Assembly (NCBI GenBank): GCA_024330965.1
Contig: JANDJL010000008.1
Coordinates: 38,761-102,760, forward strand
From: Nitrospira sp.
GTDB lineage: Bacteria > Nitrospirota > Nitrospiria > Nitrospirales > Nitrospiraceae
Length of the DNA: 64,000 nucleotides
Reading direction: 5' to 3'
The translations under genes and the position numbers were made by a program. Shown here one piece after another: positions 61,673 to 64,000 of this stretch. Positions within the stretch are counted from its first letter, which is position 1. Every line of letters begins with the position of its first letter. The notes below the pieces were generated by a model. It saw only the letters and a list, made by a program, of their open reading frames with translations. It did not search any database and was not told the DNA's origin.

Positions 61673-61702
61673 CGAGTTGAGACGTGACGAGTTGAGACGT
61701 GA
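61673..61702 (+). repeat. 15-bp tandem direct repeat
   Basis: CGAGTTGAGACGTGA occurs twice in exact tandem, 61673-61687 and 61688-61702, between the NnrS and GNAT genes. Similar GACGAGTGACG-like low-complexity sequence is seen at about 11780-11800 before ispF. It may be an intergenic repeat family of this genome. Confidence 0.7.
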
Positions 61703-61762
61703 ATGGAACTGTGGAGGGTGGGGTTCGTGTTTTCCGTCCGATGGTAAAAGAATAGGGCACTG

Positions 61763-62269
61763 ATGGTAAAAATCCGTCAGGCTGGTCCCGCCGACGAGGA
61801 GCGGATTTGGGACATCTTTCAGACGGTGGTCGCCTCCGGCGATACCTACGCCTTTGCTCCCGATACGCCTCGCCATGAAGCCATGGCCTACTGGTTTCGA
61901 GGCGATACCCACACCTATGTGGCTGAAGAAGAGGGCGACATTGTCGGGACCTCCATGTTACGGCCCAACCAGCCAGGACTTGGGGCCCATGTGGCCAACG
62001 CCGCCTTCATGGTCGCTCCTTCAGCCCGGAGGCGAGGTGTCGGCAGGCGTATGGGCGAGCACTGTCTTGAAGAGGCCCGTCGGCTTGGGTTTCGGGCCAT
62101 GCAATTTAATTTTGTCGTCTCGACCAACGTCGCGGCCGTTCGCCTGTGGCAAAAGCTAGGGTTTCAGATTGTCGGGACGTTACCGGAGGCGTTTCGCCAT
62201 GCGCACCTGGGTTTTGTGGATGTGTATGTCATGTATCGGGTGCTCGATGTCGTCTCGCCGCGGTCATGA
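61763..62269 (+). CDS. GNAT-family N-acetyltransferase
   Basis: A 168-aa acetyltransferase. The acetyl-CoA loop (Q/RxxGxG/A) is in APSARRRGVGRRMGEHCLEE, following strand AAFMVAP; FNFVVSTNVAAVRLWQKLGF is the conserved C-terminal motif B, and GTLPEAFRHAHLGFVDVYVM the final hairpin. The substrate is unknown; this subgroup resembles phosphinothricin- or RimI-like enzymes. Monocistronic in appearance. Confidence 0.88.
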   Translation: MVKIRQAGPADEERIWDIFQTVVASGDTYAFAPDTPRHEAMAYWFRGDTHTYVAEEEGDIVGTSMLRPNQPGLGAHVANAAFMVAPSARRRGVGRRMGEHCLEEARRLGFRAMQFNFVVSTNVAAVRLWQKLGFQIVGTLPEAFRHAHLGFVDVYVMYRVLDVVSPRS

Positions 62270-62469
62270 CGACTTGCCGCCTTGCTGAGCGGGGGCGGAG
62301 AGGAAGCCTCCGGCACTGGGCCAAGGGGCCTGTGTCCCTGTGAGTGCTGCGCCAGGGAAATCTCACTCTTGACCGAGCCGGTACATCTGCTGAAGAATAC
62401 CAGCATCGCGTCTGCGATCTTCCTAACCACGTTGAAGTGCCACGTCGTTCCATAAAGGAGTTGGTCGCG

Positions 62470-63096
62470 ATGAAGATTGCCGTGATCGGTGCCTCGGCCG
62501 GTATCGGGCTCGAGGTGACTCGTTTGGCCCTTGAGCGAGGGCATGAGGTCGCCACCCTTTCTCGTCGAGTCGTTCCGGTGCCAGACCGTGCGAGCCTCAG
62601 AAGAGTGCAAGGAAGTGCCACAGAAGACGACAAAGTTGCGGCCACGGTAAAGGAAGCCGAGGCCGTTGTTGTGACGTTGGGCGTGAAAAGTCCCTTGGCG
62701 ACCAAGCTGTTTTCCTCTTCTGCACGGATCTTGTTACAAGTGCTCAAAGAAATGCACCTCTCGCCGACACTGCTTGTCCTGACCGGCTTTGGTGCCGGCG
62801 ACAGCCGAAGCTACAACTCATTGCCCATGCGCATCTTCTTTGCCCTGCTCCTTAGGGCGGTCTATGCCGATAAAACCGAGCAGGAGCGCGTGATCGCAGG
62901 AAACTATTCGCGGTGGGAAATTGTCCGGCCTGGCCGGCTGACCGATGGACCCTTTACCGGCCAGTACCGAGTGTTGACGACTCTTGAAAAGGGTATGAAG
63001 GTCGGCTCCATTTCCCGCGCGGATGTAGCCCATTTCATGGTCACCCAGGCAGAGCAGCCGACGTACCTTGGGAAATATCCGGCGTTGACCTATTGA
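62470..63096 (+). CDS. NAD(P)-binding protein, NmrA/SDR-like
   Basis: A 208-aa single-domain Rossmann protein. IAVIGASAGIGLEVTRLALE is the nucleotide-binding loop, RVQGSATEDDKVAATVKEAE the usual second segment and SPTLLVLTGFGAGDSRSYN the Ser site; the terminal DVAHFMVTQAEQPTYLGKYP is typical of atypical SDRs. No YxxxK is apparent, so it is likely a redox sensor or an isomerase-like member. The ATG at 62470 follows AAAGGAG. Substrate unknown. Confidence 0.82.
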   Translation: MKIAVIGASAGIGLEVTRLALERGHEVATLSRRVVPVPDRASLRRVQGSATEDDKVAATVKEAEAVVVTLGVKSPLATKLFSSSARILLQVLKEMHLSPTLLVLTGFGAGDSRSYNSLPMRIFFALLLRAVYADKTEQERVIAGNYSRWEIVRPGRLTDGPFTGQYRVLTTLEKGMKVGSISRADVAHFMVTQAEQPTYLGKYPALTY

Positions 63097-63285
63097 CCTC
63101 TCACAAGCCCAACACCGCGACCTGTTTGCCCCGATGGCTACAACCCAGGCAGGTCAGCACCGACGGCCTGGTATCGTCCTGTCATCGAGGGCCGTCGAGA
63201 AGCTATTCACCGTAGTTGTCTCAAGGAAAATGGTCCGACGGGGTAGAGGTACCCGATGGCTCCTGTCCATCTTTTTGACAATTTT

Positions 63286-63314
63286 TTGACAAGAGGAGGG
63301 GTTTCATATACAAA
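63286..63314 (+). promoter_or_regulatory. Putative sigma70 promoter of the TPR gene
   Basis: TTGACA (63286-63291) is followed after 17 nt by TACAAA (63309-63314), a perfect -35 and a 4/6 -10. A second TTGACA lies 11 bp upstream (63275-63280). The AT-rich stretch stands out from its GC-rich surroundings. Transcription would begin about 70 bp before the ATG at 63391. Confidence 0.45.
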
Positions 63315-63390
63315 ACACAAAACCGTCCTGGCTGCTGGGTCTTGGGAGTGGGTCTCTTCGTGTCGTGGACGGTTGCGAGATCGGGTTTCG

Positions 63391-63645
63391 ATGGGAGGCT
63401 TGAACGTGTGGTGGGAGACCCTCAACCAAGAAGTTATGAGGTTGTTCCGTGCCGGCCACTACGATCGAGCGGTGGTGCTCGCGCAGAAGGCCCTGCAGGT
63501 GGCCGAACAGAATGTCGGTCCCGACCATCCCGATGTGGCGGCGAGCCTTGAGAATCTTGCCGTTTTGTACTTGGCCACAGATCGTGGTTCTGAGGCCCTG
63601 GCATTGTCTCAACGTGCGGCCAAGATCCGGGCCATGAAGAGATAA
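63391..63645 (+). CDS. Short tetratricopeptide-repeat protein
   Basis: An 84-aa protein made of about two TPR units: EVMRLFRAGHYDRAVVLAQK with ALQVAEQNVGPDHPDVAASL, then ENLAVLYLATDRGSEALALS. The GPDHPDVA spacing is that of the TPR_12/kinesin-light-chain type. No signal peptide. Too small to fold a full superhelix, so it may be a fragment of a larger repertoire of TPR proteins or a small adaptor. The ATG at 63391 fits best; upstream open sequence contains the promoter. Confidence 0.72.
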   Translation: MGGLNVWWETLNQEVMRLFRAGHYDRAVVLAQKALQVAEQNVGPDHPDVAASLENLAVLYLATDRGSEALALSQRAAKIRAMKR

Positions 63646-63786
63646 CCCTTCGGCCTGGGCCAGGGGGGGCAGTCATTACTTTGGGTGCCGGCGAGGATGG
63701 CCCGGCACTTGTCGATCATGCGGGCCAAGTGGACGTTCCCCCACCGTGATTCTCTTGCTGATGGCGGCGCCGATTCGTTAAAGCCG

Positions 63787-64000
63787 TTAGAGCAGCTTGT
63801 GATTGTGAACGGTCAGGTTTCTCACCAGGACGGCACCCTGTTCAAATGAGATGACTCGTCTGGTGGCCGGTAGGTCGGACTGGCCGAGACGGACATGGGT
63901 GTCTGTGAAACTCTCCACGTTTTTCAGCGTTCCGTCAGATGGCGAGTAGTAATAGACCGTGTAGCGGGTGGTGAGATACTTCCCGTCCTGCGTCACCGCG
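63787..64000 (-). CDS. DUF3386-like protein, C-terminal part (5' end outside window)
   Basis: The frame runs off the right edge. The visible 70 residues (DGKYLTTRYTVYYYSPSDGT, ESFTDTHVRLGQSDLPATRR, VISFEQGAVLVRNLTVHNHK) resemble the end of the DUF3386 protein at 20879 (LPLRRAVSFGHQG and EHQIL). It may be a second, divergent member. The GTG at 63996 is probably internal. Similarity is by eye and should be treated as tentative. Confidence 0.55.
   Translation of the reverse strand, partial: AVTQDGKYLTTRYTVYYYSPSDGTLKNVESFTDTHVRLGQSDLPATRRVISFEQGAVLVRNLTVHNHKLL

Noticed and set aside
1..64000. Insertion sequences, phage integrase, rRNA operon or CRISPR-Cas
   Set aside because: No transposase, integrase or Cas motifs, terminal inverted repeats or rRNA-like stretches were recognised.

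Overview
The window reads as a gene-dense chromosomal stretch of a Nitrospira-like bacterium (phylum Nitrospirota). This is an inference, not a proof. It rests on a GC-rich composition, Gram-negative envelope genes (KDO phosphatase, outer-membrane barrels, HME-type RND efflux), a PEP-CTERM-type sorting tail, an NnrS protein and a DhnA-type aldolase. No 16S rRNA or nitrite oxidoreductase gene is present to settle it. The only stable RNA gene I see is tRNA-Phe(GAA).

Layout. 1-6.5 kb: surface sugar genes (CapD/FlaA1-like dehydratase cut by the window edge, rfbD, kdsC, manC, manB). 6.5-13 kb: DUF3108 protein, fructose bisphosphatase and aldolase, an HtrA protease, ispD, ispF and cysE. 13-16.5 kb: truA, a cell-wall amidase, a YacP-like NYN nuclease and tatD. 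16.8-23.9 kb: a one-directional zinc-scarcity island with a Fur/Zur regulator, a small membrane protein, two COG0523 GTPases, a WD40 protein, a DUF3386 protein, an all3515-like secreted protein and a ZIP transporter. 24.2-26 kb: a MNT/HEPN toxin-antitoxin-like pair and a decayed DUF5615 gene. 26-33 kb: envelope and stress genes including DUF5666, two Arg/Asp-rich repeat proteins, an outer-membrane protein, an ECF sigma factor with a glycogen-binding anti-sigma-like partner, and a His-rich protein. 33-36 kb: a class II amidotransferase, a VOC gene remnant, tRNA-Phe and a second barrel. 36-40.4 kb (minus strand): glgC followed by a Ski2-like helicase split into two genes in reversed order, joined by a 32-codon frame. 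41-46.7 kb: a tripartite HME metal efflux system. 46.7-50.8 kb: HEAT-repeat protein, def, an MsbA-like ABC exporter and small Cys-rich proteins. 50.9-56.1 kb (minus strand): a protein-thiocarboxylate sulfur-transfer cluster with two carriers, two E1-like activators, an M67 peptidase, cysteine synthase, threonine synthase and a NIL-domain protein. 56.6-60.3 kb: five tightly coupled genes. 60.4-64 kb: NnrS, GNAT, an NAD(P)-binding protein, a TPR protein and a cut-off DUF3386-like gene.

How the genes work together. The zinc island looks like a regulon that imports zinc and reallocates it when zinc is scarce. The sulfur cluster suggests that cysteine, and possibly a second sulfur product, is made from protein-bound thiocarboxylate, with cysE at 12.3 kb supplying O-acetylserine. 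The most unusual architectures are the permuted split helicase with its micro-ORF, the carrier ending in GGGR beside an M67 peptidase, and the nucleotidyltransferase-fold protein that lacks its metal-binding aspartates.
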